A DNA stretch of 64,000 nt from Ecdyonurus torrentis (GCA_949318235.1 OX439134.1:24872662-24936661); one strand, 5' to 3'. Positions 24,467 through 37,067 are shown, numbered from the stretch's first letter. Notes: generated from the sequence alone by a model not told the origin. Translations and numbers: made by a program.

Positions 24467-25671
24467 CCCACACAGCACTGAATGACCTTTAGATATCCTA
24501 CGTATATCCCAAAATATATCCCATTTATCTCCGCTGAAGGTCCACAGAAAATCCAAATGTCCCGCCCGCTGGAATATACCATGTAGATCTATGGGATATA
24601 TTAAAAAAAGTACATTTAATGTTAAATTAAATGCGATATGATAGAAAAAATTTGGGGGTTTTGGGGGGTGGGGGGTATATAGGCAATGTATTTTTTAACT
24701 TTGTTTTCAGTATTTTCCCAATTTTACATGGGCAAATAATAACCCCCAACTCCCCCCCCCCCCCCCCAGGTCCGGGGAAGTGCTATTGGTGTGCGGTGTG
24801 CGTGCCCAAGTCCGAAAATATTAATGACTTGTCAAAGTTGTGTGATTTCATTTAACATGGGCAAACCCCCAACCCTCCCCCCCCCAGGTCGAGGGAAGGG
24901 CTTTTGGTTTTTGCCCAAGTCAGAAAATATTCATGACTTACAGTTGTGTGTCTTCCACTGAGACACGAAATTGAAGGATATAACATGGATATTCGGAGGA
25001 TATTATTACCACAACTTTTCAGTCTGACTTAAAAAGTTAGAGATGGATTTTCAAAATTAAATTAAGTTAATTAATTATTAAAATTGTAGTTGTTTTATGA
25101 TTTGAATTGTTTGCTTATAATTAAATGCACAAAACCCATACTTTATACTATTTTAAAATTAATTATTTAGCACGATATAAAAAAATTAGCATCATTTAAA
25201 ATTCACAAATAAACGCTGCCCCCTGGTGGATATACCTATGGATATTTGGATATTTTTGGGATATCTAATGGATATAAAGAATTTAAAATATTAAAGTGAC
25301 TAAAAAAATCAAATAGCATGAAATATAACTTTTAGGTAATTCATAACATATCATAAAATCTCTCAATAAAACTAATTTTGTGAGTGAAATTTTATATATC
25401 CACTCTTGCATATTCTATGGATATACCAGTGGATATAAAAAAATTGCCCCAAAATATATTTATTGATTAAAATTATAAATAAAACATAATATAATTGTCA
25501 GCTCATGAGAAAAACGGGTTGAAAATAAGTAGATAATTAATTTTGGATTTGTTTTTTTATATCCAAGCTAAATATCCCATAGACATTCAAGGTTCATATA
25601 AAATGGACGGGATATATTTTGGATATTGGGATATCCAATGAATATCTATTGGATAAACCGTGCTGTGTGGG
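24467..25671. mobile_element. Nested element with CCCACACAGCAC ends
   Basis: Inverted termini CCCACACAGCACTG and CCGTGCTGTGTGGG. Many GGATAT/ATATCC words lie near both ends (for example around 24495-24600 and 25200-25640), like subterminal binding motifs. The middle holds a duplicated poly-C unit (24725-24960). No protein is encoded. The target duplication is unclear. Confidence 0.6.
24725..24960. repeat. Two tandem units of about 120 bp with C-runs
   Basis: Each unit contains ACATGGGCAAA, a CCCCCAAC plus C-run (about 24750-24768 and 24867-24887), CAGGTCnnGGGAAG, GCCCAAGTC and AAAATATTnATGACTT. The units differ at several positions. A G-run at 24655-24677 just upstream could pair with the C-runs. 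Confidence 0.75.
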
Positions 25672-26415
25672 AGGCGAAATCACGCCGAAATCTCAAGATA
25701 TCGCTGTATATCGCGATCACGTAGTCACAGTTGAATCAATTATTTTCTCTAATTAAACTAGTGCGATGATACCATACCGCCAATCTTATTTTTTGGTGAA
25801 AATAATTAGAATCAACACCAGTTTTGCCTATATATCTATATCCGCCATTATTTCTCGATCTGAAAATTACGTAAAATACTTTGAGTTTGCTACAGAGTAA
25901 ATTTTTTAATATCACAAAAAACTAAAAAAGAAAAAAGGAAGAAATAAAGATAAAATGTAAAATTATTATATCTAAAAAGATAATTAAATTAAAAAATTAA
26001 TTTAAAATTTAACTATATCAGAAATCCAATGATAATCCATTTGAATTTACTTTGCAATTTCCATGCACAGGATAAATTTAAAAACATCAAAATAAATAAA
26101 TCTACATATTTCCATCAAATTATGATCTTTTTCCCGTTATTTATTAAAAAAAAATATATAATATACATCGTTTTCTGACGTCATCATGTTAATAATAGCC
26201 AACCACAGAAAAAAAATCTAACAAATACTACCCAAACAAATTTTCATAAAATTATGAAAATATATTGGGATTCAACATAATTGATAGGAGTTATATTTAT
26301 TTAATTTCACCCTTTTTTATATTTTGGTTATAAAATACAAATTAATACCGAAATTCATTAAATATAACGTAGTTCATAGTTCATCATTTAGTAGCAACAT
26401 TATACAACTGGTAGC

Positions 26416-26720
26416 CCTGGTGTTGCACATACGCCTTTACAATCTCTAGTTGGCCAAACCGATTTTCCGCTAAAGTAGTGCAATATATTTCGTATGTATA
26501 TTTAAAAATAATAGTCAAAAACACATAAAAGTTACAGGGAACATGTAAAATAATACCCTTTTTAATAAAATGAAATAATATTGTTTTGGCCAGAAATGCA
26601 CATACGCCCTTTGTTCAACTGGCCAAAATTGCACATACGCCCTTTGTTTAACTGGCCAAAAATGCACATACGCCCTTTGTGGGGCGACCTTGAAATGCAC
26701 ATACGCCCTTTGGCCGCAGC
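26416..26720 (+). repeat. 33-bp tandem repeats, right end
   Basis: Four tandem units of TGCACATACGCCCTTTG plus TTCAACTGGCCAAAA at 26596-26720, and one isolated diverged unit at about 26428-26460. The inverse of the left block. The encoded histidine/proline words are an artefact of the repeat. Confidence 0.85.
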
Positions 26721-26729
26721 CACAGCGAA

Positions 26730-27725
26730 TAGTAAAAAACTAATATTTTTTAATTTTAGATAAGATACAAAGCATAAATCCTTGGAATTTTTACAATTCT
26801 CATTAAATCTGCAGAAAAATAATAGTAAATCTGAATAATCTTTTTTAATTTTAAAATAAATTAGAAAGAAAACTGCATACTGCTATGTCTACCATCACAA
26901 AGATGGCGAACAAGCTCAAGGTTATATCGTTTTTTCCATGATATAAATTATGTTTTTTTTTCTTACGGTAAAGTGGACGATTTCCATTTTACAAATTTCA
27001 CTCAAAATGAACTGTTTACATTAATTTGTGCTTCTACACGTTTAACGAGAGAAGTGAACGGGTGACTTTGGAATATGAAAAGTGCAAATCATTCATTTTG
27101 AGTAAAATTTGTAAAGTGCACTTCGTTCACATTGACATATGAGAACTACGCTATTTGATCAGTGATTAATTCAGTATACTTACAATACAATTTCTATTTG
27201 TAATTAAAAACAAAACTCTGAAATAATGATTAATTCAACATTTGCTGCAAGCACTGCTATTTTTTTAAAACACGTATATAATTAATCGCAATGTTTGATT
27301 ATGCACCAGTAAAGCGTGTATATATCAATGAATGTGATGTCCACATACACACGTGCATGTGGACACAGCTGCTTGGACATTGACAATTAATTCAAATGGA
27401 AATTTACACCGTACTACTGTACTGAAATGAACACAGGTGCAATATTACTTTATGCATTGTTATTTAATTTTATAATGTTATGCAAGCGTATAGGTTTTAT
27501 ATGTTTAGTTTATAGAAGCAGTGATTTATTAGTATAAACTTAATTGGCTATTTTTTATTAAATTAAAATAAAAAACTTAAAGACAAAAATAAAAGCCCTT
27601 TTTTTTAAGTGCAAAAAACAATAACAACAATAAAAACAATATTAATTACAAATGCTTTAAATTTTAATTACACTAGTTTATTGCACAATGCTCCGTGTGA
27701 ATAACAGGCAATTAAATTGTAAATA
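26730..27725. other. AT-rich stretch with one inverted repeat
   Basis: An imperfect inverted repeat spans about 26972-27120 (ACAAATTTCACTCAAAATGA against TCATTTTGAGTAAAATTTGT) and may be a small MITE. No gene was found. Confidence 0.45.
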
Positions 27726-27729
27726 TGTT

Positions 27730-28075
27730 AAGGCTTGTATTTAAATGTCTTGTATTTCAAAATCTAAAAAGAAAACTTTAAAACTTTTTGATGCCATTTG
27801 AAAGTTAATATTAATATCTACCTATGATAAAATTTTCAGAACCCTTGACCATCAGATAAGAAAGAGAATAATTATTGAAATTAACATGGGTTCTTATGGG
27901 ACTAAAAGTTAAAAAAATAATAATTCATGATTTAAACTCTAGCTTTTTTTTTTTTTTTTTTTTTACATTTTTCAAGATGCCTTATACCAATGTATCAAAA
28001 ATTTTAGATTATCTTAATTTCTTTGCAATTTTTTATTCAAATCACGCAGTAGTTAATTTCCCGCCATAAATAGCT
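27730..28075. mobile_element. Family G dispersed repeat, copy 2
   Basis: Collinear with 21480-21830 (GATGCCATTTGAAAG, CTACCTATGATAAAATTTT, GACCATCAGATAAGA, T run, TCAAATCACGCAGTAG). Confidence 0.6.
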
Positions 28076-28079
28076 AAAG

Positions 28080-28504
28080 AACTACGATTGAAACATTGAT
28101 AGATTTAGGTTTTAATCTCAAACAAAAAGAATATTCGAAGTATAATTTTTGATAATATTATTATTATTTTATTTCTAACAAAGTACAAATTTTACGAAGA
28201 CAAAACAAGGCATTAAATTTTCAAAACAAATTACTAATTTTAAAAAACGTGTATATTTAACCCATTTTCTTTTATTATAGCACTTAACATGTTACAAAAA
28301 CGTAAGGCAAAAATTACTTGAGCATCCACAAATATTATATATTATGCAAGTAATCATCATATATATTTTTACCCCTCAATATTTTGTTCATGTTGAACAC
28401 ATTTTTGTATAACTTTAGTAAAAGCATAAAATTGTGTCGTTTTTTTTTCTCTGTATCTGCACAAGTGAGTAAGTGAGAGAGTGAAGCAATTTGTGTCATC
28501 TGGC

Positions 28505-28590
<86 letters not shown>

Positions 28591-28975
28591 TGCTATCCCC
28601 TCAAAAGTGTCAACTTGATACGACCATAAAAAGACATAAAATATGAAATGATCAAAAATCTGACGTCATATAAAAAAAACTTGCTACCCTCTCGTATTTT
28701 TACTTTATTACAAGAGAACATAAATCAATTATTGACACACGAAGGAGGTTATATAATATTTTATGTATTGTATGGTATTTTTTTACCATTTTAATTAAAA
28801 TAAAAGTAAAAAAATGTAAAACCAAATTTCACTGTATTGCAATGAAAACCTTTATACCTTAGATATATTCAAATAAGAAAAAAAAATGCACATGTAAATG
28901 CAAATGTTACTGTAAGAATTTAAGCTATTGTATAGTTATTACTTTATAATATGCTAAGAATTAACAAACATTTTA
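28080..28975. other. AT-rich stretch with (CT)n
   Basis: Contains a (CT)n tract at 28508-28590 and a TGACGTCA at 28661. No gene is supported. Confidence 0.5.
28508..28590. repeat. (CT)n microsatellite
   Basis: About 80 bp of CT with one CTAT interruption near 28577. Confidence 0.95.
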
Positions 28976-28980
28976 AGGTA

Positions 28981-29078
28981 CAGATCTGGCCAAAAGTTCT
29001 TAAACGATTTGCATAGGCAACCCGCAACCACACGCAGCGGCCGCCGCTGCTCCGTTTGGGAACTTTTGGCCAGAGCTG
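28981..29078. mobile_element. 98-bp TA-flanked MITE
   Basis: Inverted ends CAGATCTGGCCAAAAGTTC and GAACTTTTGGCCAGAGCTG, with TA immediately outside both. The GC-rich core (ACCACACGCAGCGGCCGCCG) contrasts with the flanks. The layout matches Tc1/mariner-type MITEs. It is non-coding. Confidence 0.8.
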
Positions 29079-29079
29079 T

Positions 29080-30585
<1,506 letters not shown>

Positions 30586-30591
30586 TATATA

Positions 30592-31512
30592 CGAGGGTCA
30601 TTCCAAAAGTTCGCGACCTCGCATATAGATTGCATGCACATGTGCAAATTTTTTTTTGTCACATTATTAGCTGTTCTTTGGTTGTTTGTATTTCAAATTT
30701 CAAGTCTCTAGCATAATTTTTTATTTTTTGGTGGCGACTTTTGTGAGACAATGTCAGGTGATATGGAAAAGTGGACCAAAACTGAGTGGACCAAATCGTG
30801 TTTCCATTGTTTTGATTGTTCTTTGGTCTCTGGGGTAACGTAGTGAACCCAAGTTTCATCACCAGTCAGCAACAACGCTAAAAGTTACGTTTGTTGCGTC
30901 GCAAGATCGCTAAAGTGGACCTACATACCCTGGCACGCTCACGTTTTTGCTCATCAGACACCCGTTTTGCGGCAGCCATCTTGCGGACAGCTTTTTCATG
31001 TAGAGATGCTTGGTTAAAATTTCATGAACCGCTCTTAATGACATGCCTAGATCCTCAGCTATTTAGGACACCTTCAATCGTCGATTTTCAAGCACTTTTT
31101 TGTGTACTTTTTTAATGTTTTCTTCAGTAACAGCTGATTTGGGCCTGCCACTACGGGGGTCATCTTCAATACTCAATCTACCACGTCTAAATTCAGCTGC
31201 CCACTTCTTTGTTGTGGTATATGATGGAGCACATTCCCCCAACGTGTTCACCAAATTCTCATGAATCTCAATCGTTCTCATTTTTTTCTGCACCAGATAT
31301 TTTATGACAGTACGAGTCTCAGTTTTGGTCCACTTTTCAATATCACCTGACATTGTCCCACAAAAGTCACCACCAAAAAATAACAAATTATGCTAGAGAC
31401 TTGAAATTTGAAATACAAACCACGAAAGAACAGCTGATGATGTGACAAAAAAAAATTTGCGCATGCGCATGCCATCTATATGCGAGGTCGCGAACTTTTG
31501 GAATGACCCTCG
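30592..31512. mobile_element. Mariner-derived element with 5' ends at both sides
   Basis: Inverted termini CGAGGGTCATTCCAAAAGTT and AACTTTTGGAATGACCCTCG are flanked by TA. Both ends derive from the mariner 5' end: about 195 bp of the left arm (TIR, 5' UTR and the first codons) is repeated, inverted, at the right. The right side then continues into half of a transposase gene before a junction near 30788. The 3' half of the gene, including two catalytic residues, is missing. Confidence 0.85.
30788..31353 (-). pseudogene. Mariner transposase, N-terminal half, broken
   Basis: Minus strand. It opens MSGDIEKWTKTETRTVIKYL and continues through helix-turn-helix sequence (TTKKWAAEFRRGRLSIEDDP, SGRPKSAV), then LRAVHEILTKHL, SARW and DEQKRERAR, up to GDETWVHYVTPET near 30843-30866. 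That last word carries the first catalytic Asp. Defects visible: a TAA at about 31063 after KVS, and at least two frame changes between 30870 and 30985. The remaining DDD residues lie beyond the junction and are absent. Confidence 0.85.
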
Positions 31513-31527
31513 TATATACGTATATAT

Positions 31528-31960
31528 TAGAGCTGTGGAAATCGCTAAAAATTTCGAAACCGGATAATTGTTTTTATTTTTTGTCGGTTCGATTAAATCG
31601 ATAAAAAACAAAACGATTCGATTTTTAATTTTGTCGTTTTTTTTCAGTTACTATTTTTATTTAGACTTTAAAAATCGGTTTAGGAAATTCGATTTTTACC
31701 GTTTAAAAATAAAAAAATCGATTCATTTGTTATGAAAAATCGAATATTAAAATAAACCGAAAACCGAAAATAACCATTGATTTTTATATTTATTATTATT
31801 TGCTTGAAATCGTTGGGTTTGCATTTCTTTAATACAAATTTTCTATAATGATATTCAGTTTTATATTTAAACACTGGTTCCATAAAGTAAAAAAAAAAAA
31901 AAAATTAACATACATATTTTTTTTATTTTTTTTTGAACCCCATTAAAAATTTCGAAACCT
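31528..31960. mobile_element. Family H repeat (TAGAGCTGTGGA end), copy 1
   Basis: Begins TAGAGCTGTGGAAATCGC and is filled with AATCGATT and TTCGAAACCGG words, as in the inverted-end copy at 38530-38799 (ending TCCACAGCTCTA). The distal end is not clearly seen; TTTCGAAACCTAACTTACC near 31950 may be its degraded edge. It is non-coding. Confidence 0.5.
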
Positions 31961-31969
31961 AACTTACCA

Positions 31970-32985
31970 TTCACACAATTTTTTAGTTTCCATTATTTTA
32001 AAAATTATTCTTGTTTATAGTCTGACCAACGAACTAAAGTGCAGGTACAAAAATTTAGTTTTAACATGCCATGGTTGCAAAACAAAGAGAGGCAACACAT
32101 CTTCATCTTTTTTTCTTGGTTTGTAATATTTATATTTCACGATAAAATTTAAGAATTATATGTTTTCAACTTTCAATCATAATAATACGTTTCTGCAAGA
32201 ATTTAGTCTTTAATTTTCATATTTTTCTAATTATTATAAGAACCTCTTTGTCTAATTTTTATGCATTGATGGCTAGTGACACCGCGCGAAACTATACTTT
32301 TTGAATGTGACAGGTATCAAAGGTTAACTTATTGTTAAAAACCATGGCTCGCAAGCAAAAAGGGTACTACCTGCTTGAGTGAGATGCTATACACCTAATT
32401 ATACTTTGTATTTTGTCTAGCCTCCTCTACTCTATTCCTTTTTCAGGGTATTGTCAATCAAAGTGACAGATATTTTAGTTCGTTGGTTAGTCTATAATTT
32501 ATGCAACTATACATACATTTGATTGTAAAGTATACATTCAAATTAGTTACCTGTGCAAAATGAAGATCTAAAAAATGCGTATAGAACACAGTATATTATT
32601 ATGGACTTTTGTATAGAAGGGAGGGGAAGCTAGGCTATTGTACTTTTCTTGTACTGTTTAAAAAGTTTTGGAGTAGAGGTATAGGTAAAAAAGACAACAA
32701 AATTAAGGAGTGGTTGGTCAGTTCGTCCGTACAAGCTGCATGATCATAGAATTGTCATCCTGCTCTTCTTATTGCTCTCTCTCTCTCTCTCTCTCTTTTT
32801 TTTTTCATTAATATAAGTAAAAAAAAGTATTTAAAAGGAAAGAAAGAAATGAAAGCTTTTTTTTACGTTTAGGAAAGAAAAATATACACAAACGCGCCTA
32901 CTATCAACTTATTAGCAGAAAATAAACAATGCATATAATAAAGTTGCATTATAAAAAAGTTATTACATTTTTTCTATATCATTAT
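31970..32985. other. AT-rich stretch, no gene seen
   Basis: Slightly more complex sequence at about 32280-32500, but no reading frame, domain or splice pair could be supported. A short (CT)n lies at about 32776-32794. Confidence 0.45.
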
Positions 32986-32990
32986 CTATA

Positions 32991-33216
32991 TGAATGAATG
33001 AATGAATGAATGAATGAATGAATGAATGAATGAATGAATGAATGAATGAATGAATGAATGAATGAATGAATGAATGAATGAATGAATGAATGAATGAATG
33101 AATGAATGAATGAATGAATGAATGAATGAATGAATGAATGAATGAATGAATGAATGAATGAATGAATGAATGAATGAATGAATGAATGAATGAATGAATG
33201 AATGAATGAATGAATT
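32991..33216. repeat. (TGAA)n microsatellite, about 226 bp
   Basis: Pure tetranucleotide array. Its minus-strand ORF (Ser-Phe-Ile-His) is an artefact. Confidence 0.97.
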
Positions 33217-33234
33217 TGAGAGAGAGAAAGAATA

Positions 33235-33495
<261 letters not shown>

Positions 33496-33523
33496 GTATT
33501 TTATATAAAGTACTTCTTTTCAA

Positions 33524-33713
33524 TCATTCATTCATTCATTCATTCATTTACTCATTCATTCATTCTTTCTTTCATTCATTCATTCATTCATTCATTCATT
33601 CATTCATTCATTCATTCATTCATTCATTCATTCATTCATTCATTCATTCATTCATTCATTCATTCATTCATTCATTCATTCATTCATTCATTCATTCTTT
33701 CATTCATTCATTC
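33524..33713. repeat. (TTCA)n microsatellite, complement of the TGAA array
   Basis: About 190 bp of TTCA with a few TTCT/TTTA interruptions. It is the reverse complement of the 32991-33216 array, so the two can pair across the GAAA block. Confidence 0.96.
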
Positions 33714-33831
33714 CGTTTTTTTTTTTCTACGGTTATTAAAGACAACGTTTAAAAAATATATAATATAGGTAAATTTTTTGATAAAACCTAAAATATGTAT
33801 TTATTAAAATGTTGTATTAAATATAGTTAAC

Positions 33832-34143
33832 TATAGGGTCTATAATTATGTTAAAGTCGACGCCATGTTGGATAACTCAATGACATGGGTGGCATAGAAA
33901 TATAAATCATTTTGCCAGTTTAAAGCCAGCAGTATGCAATATTTTTGAGAGCTTATTGTTGTAAATATATATGTTGAACTAGTATCTCAAGTATGTAAGA
34001 AAAATGACAATAACAAAAAATAAACCGATTTACCAAAGAAAAGGGGCCTAAATGTAGTTAGTCCTACGCATAGCAATGTTATTCAATACTCCAGTATGAC
34101 CTCCAAGTGCATTATATATGACGTCATCCGCATACACCCTATA
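33832..34143. mobile_element. Family A MITE, copy 3
   Basis: TATAGGGTCTATAATTATG to CATCCGCATACACCCTATA, complete. It shares GTCGACGCCATGTTGGATAA and CTCAAGTATGTAAGAAAAAT with other copies. TGACGTCA lies at 34120. It is non-coding. Confidence 0.8.
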
Positions 34144-34149
34144 TGTAAA

Positions 34150-34730
34150 GTTGCTAAAAAAAATCTCCCTTTTTAATGATATGTTAAATAACCATATAAA
34201 ATAAATAATTTCTATATTGTAAAATATAACAAATAATTATTTTCCGATCAAGTTGTTGAATTCGCATATAAAACTAAAATCATTTTTACATGCAAAGTCT
34301 GTATTTTTTTTTTTTATATCAATATTTTATTTCTTTTACAAACGTCAGGTTTACAATTGATGTACAGAGGTAAAAAAAAAGTAAAAGGTATAAATGACAG
34401 TGGGGTTGAAAGGGATTTTCAATCCCTCAGGCGTTCAGCTGGTTGTGTTTTGCTTTGTGAAGGAAGGTGTGCAAAACATATCACGGTGCAAAATATTTTT
34501 TTTATTTATTAAAAAAATTTTTTGGAGGTAGAATTTTAAAACTATGATTTTTGCTCCTCAAATTTAAAATTTCATTATAACTTATAACTACCTTTATTTG
34601 ATTATAAATGGTTTGATTTTAACTTTTTTAATACTTTTAAATACTAGAGTTTTTTTTTTGTAATTTAAAAAAAAAATCACACAAAAATACTAATAATGAT
34701 CAAATATTTATAAATATATCTGTTTACAAT
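34150..34730. other. AT-rich stretch, no gene seen
   Basis: A/T-rich. The only relief is AGGGATTTTCAATCCCTCAG at about 34410-34430. Confidence 0.45.
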
Positions 34731-34812
34731 TTAAAAATTATAAGACTGCATTTTTTTATTCTACTTAATATTCTCTCAAAAAGAGATGAGTACCTTAATA
34801 AATAAGCTTACC

Positions 34813-35843
34813 GAGAACAAGAACTTTAAATTTGACAGTAAGATTTCAATAAATAAAAAAAAATGAATTTCTGACTTACATTTTTGTCGTAACAAATTTT
34901 TATTTTCATATTCATATACAGCAGTATTTTCTACTTCATTTTATATTCAAATTGATGTTTGTATCATTGAATTAGATTTAAGAAAGACTGTTTTGCATAC
35001 ATGCAAAAATGGGTATTTTCCGTGTTTCATACAAATTGCAGTAAAATTTAACCAATATATTTGACATCAGCATAAAATTTGCATTTAGGAATAGTTTTTC
35101 ACGATTCAAAATTTTAAAATCGCGATCGAAACGCCCCTTTTTTATAATTGATAAATTTCTAAAAAACTATACGTTGCATCAAAAACTTGTAATAACAAGA
35201 AATGTGTAGAATTATATAATACACTTTGTGTATAAATTTTAGGTCATCTGAATAATGTTTTTGACAATTTGACAATGCTTTGAAAATTTTTAAACATGGA
35301 GAAATTTTAAAAGTTAAGTAAAACATCATAATAAAAACATTGCACTTTTAAAATTCCTCTGTTAAAAAATTTTCAAAGCATTGTCAAATTCTCAAAAACA
35401 TTTCAGATGACCTAAAATTTATACACAAAGTGTATTATATAATTCTACACATTTCTTGTTATTACAAGTTTTTGATGCAACGTATAGTTTTTTAGAAATT
35501 CATCAATTATTAAAAAGGGGCGTTTCGCGATTTTAAAATTTTGAATCGTGAAAAACTATTCCTAAATGCAAATTGTATGCTGATGTCAAATATATTGGTT
35601 AAATTTTACTGCAATTTGTATGAAACACGGAAAATATCCATTTTTGCATGTATGCAAAACAGTCTTTCTTAAATCTAATTCAATGATACAAACATCAATT
35701 TGAATTCAAAATGAAGTAGAAAATACTGCTGTATATGAATATCAAAATAAAAATTTGTTACGACAAAAATGTAAGTCAGAAATTGCTTTTTTTTTTTTTT
35801 ATTTATTTATTCAAATCTTACTGTCATTTAAAGTTCTTGTTCT
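34813..35843. mobile_element. 1.03-kb palindrome
   Basis: Ends GAGAACAAGAACTTTAAA and TTTAAAGTTCTTGTTCTC. The arms of about 480 bp match almost base for base: GTGTTTCATACAAATTGCAG, CAAAGTGTATTATATAATTC, CAAAGCATTGTCAAATT and complements. The centre is near 35310. Small differences include CGCGATCGAAACGCC against GGGGCGTTTCGCG, plus the poly-T expansion at about 35788-35800. It has no ORF beyond chance. Class unknown. Confidence 0.85.
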
Positions 35844-35844
35844 C

Positions 35845-36040
35845 CCCTGCTCAAAAATCCTGTACAAGATCTTGTTCAGGATCTTGCATGATCTTGTGCA
35901 AGATTTTTAATCTTGCCCCGCAAGATCTTGGCCAGGATCTTGCAAGATCTTGCACGGGTTCCTGCAAGATCTTGCAAGATCCTGCAAGAATTTTATTAAA
36001 TATCTTGCGCAGGATCTTGCTCAGGATCCTGTGCAAGATT
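35845..36040. repeat. CAAGATCTTG / GATC array, left
   Basis: Irregular 9-15-bp spaced self-complementary words of the type GCAAGATCTTGC, CAGGATCCTG and CAGGATCTTG. GATC occurs about a dozen times in 200 bp. Starts with the inverted terminal word CCCTGCTCAAAAATCC. Confidence 0.88.
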
Positions 36041-36061
36041 TATTAATTAAAATTTTTAGTA

Positions 36062-36130
36062 ATTAAAAGCACTGAACACCTGTGGGGGATAACTTAAATC
36101 CTAAGATATGTTATAAAAAGCAATATTGAT
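36062..36130. mobile_element. Fragment of a family P end
   Basis: TTAAAAGCACTGAACACCTG, then ATCCTAAGATATGTTAT and CAATATTGAT, follow the order of the family P left arm (1811: AGGCATAGAACACCTTG, ATCCTAACATACCT, CAATGTTGAT). Diverged and partial. Confidence 0.45.
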
Positions 36131-36190
36131 TTTTTTTTCATATTTTACAACGTTTAATTTAATTTTAAATTTGATTTCTTAATATGTTGT

Positions 36191-36270
36191 ACACCCATCT
36201 TAGTACTGGCCACGCTTGACGTTGCTTGACTTCGGTGATCGCGTAGAAGTTCCCTGGACCATTCTGCCAT
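36191..36270 (-). pseudogene. 5S rRNA-like fragment (SINE3-like or 5S pseudogene)
   Basis: On the minus strand the segment reads GCGATCACCGAAGTCAAGCA, ACGTCAAGCGTGGCCAGTAC and TAAGATGGGTG. This matches the middle of eukaryotic 5S rRNA: the GATCACCGAAGTTAAGCAACG A-box region, GGTTAGTACTTGGATGGGTG intermediate element. The 5' part (AGGGAACTTCTAC) is diverged and everything after GGGTG, including the C-box end and 3' stem, is missing. It is not a functional 5S gene. It may be the relic of a 5S-derived SINE or a 5S-like segment of a larger transposon. It sits in the core between the two GATC arrays. Confidence 0.7.
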
Positions 36271-36587
36271 GACGACATCTTGTATAATAGATGGATGAAT
36301 GTTCTATTTATACTTTGATATTGCTATTGACATGTTAAAACATGTTTTTCTAACATACTTTGCCCATTTCTACCCCAAAAAGTTCACCCCAGTGTAAATT
36401 AATTACAAAATAGAAGAATTATAATTATTGAATGAAAATAATTGTAAAATATTAGGTTTTTTAGTTGTCAATTCACCATAAATTAGTACTTTTTATTGAA
36501 AGAAATAATTAACCTACCAACAATTTTAATAATTGTTTGAAAATTAATTTTTATTATTATTAAGGGTGGAAAAATTAGGGGTGCGTT

Positions 36588-37067
36588 TTATCCTGCTCAG
36601 GATTGCACAAGATTCTCAACAAAAAATCTCAGGATACGCAAGATATTAAGATCTTGAACAGGATTTGCAAAAAAATATCTTGCACAAGACAAATTAAATT
36701 TGTCCTGCAGGATCTTGCAAGACCCCGAGCAAGATCATATAGGATCCTGTGCAAGATGTCCTGAACAGGACTTTTAATTTTTCTTGCAAGATCCTGTGCA
36801 AGATTTGCAGGATCTTGTGCAAGACATTCCCACTCAAGATAAAAAAATTTGTCTTGCAAGATCTTGCATGACCCCGTGCAAGATTATGCAGTATCCTGTG
36901 CAAGATCATGCAGGATCCTGCAAGAAATTTGTCTTGCAAGATCTTGCAGGATCTTGCAGGACCCCGTGCAAGATCTTGCAAGATCTTGCGCAGGATCTTG
37001 CAAGAAGCCAAATCTTGCAAGATCTTGCGGGGTCCTGCAAGATCCTGCGCTGGATTTTTGAGCAGGG
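36588..37067. repeat. CAAGATCTTG / GATC array, right
   Basis: About 480 bp of the same self-complementary words as the left array, ending GGATTTTTGAGCAGGG (inverse of the left start). The Asp-Leu-Ala-Arg-Ser-Cys-Lys ORFs in several frames arise from the repeat. Includes many BglII- and BamHI-type hexamers. Confidence 0.88.

Larger units (their letters stand above)
23989..26720. mobile_element. Composite element with inverted 33-bp tandem-repeat ends
   Basis: Starts GCTGCGGCCAAAGGGCGTAT and ends ATACGCCCTTTGGCCGCAGC, a perfect inverted match. Directly inside each end lie several copies of an about 33-bp unit (GGCGTATGTGCATTTGGCCA) in opposite orientation. A second element is nested inside (24467-25671). 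No transposase ORF is present. The layout resembles a non-autonomous DNA transposon with subterminal transposase-binding repeats. No clear target duplication was seen. Confidence 0.6.

Noticed and set aside
23976..26720. CRISPR-like array
   Set aside because: The 33-bp units are directly tandem without unique spacers, in a eukaryotic transposon setting.
36191..36270. Functional 5S rRNA gene
   Set aside because: Only the middle region is preserved; the 3' stem and terminator are missing and the 5' half is diverged.
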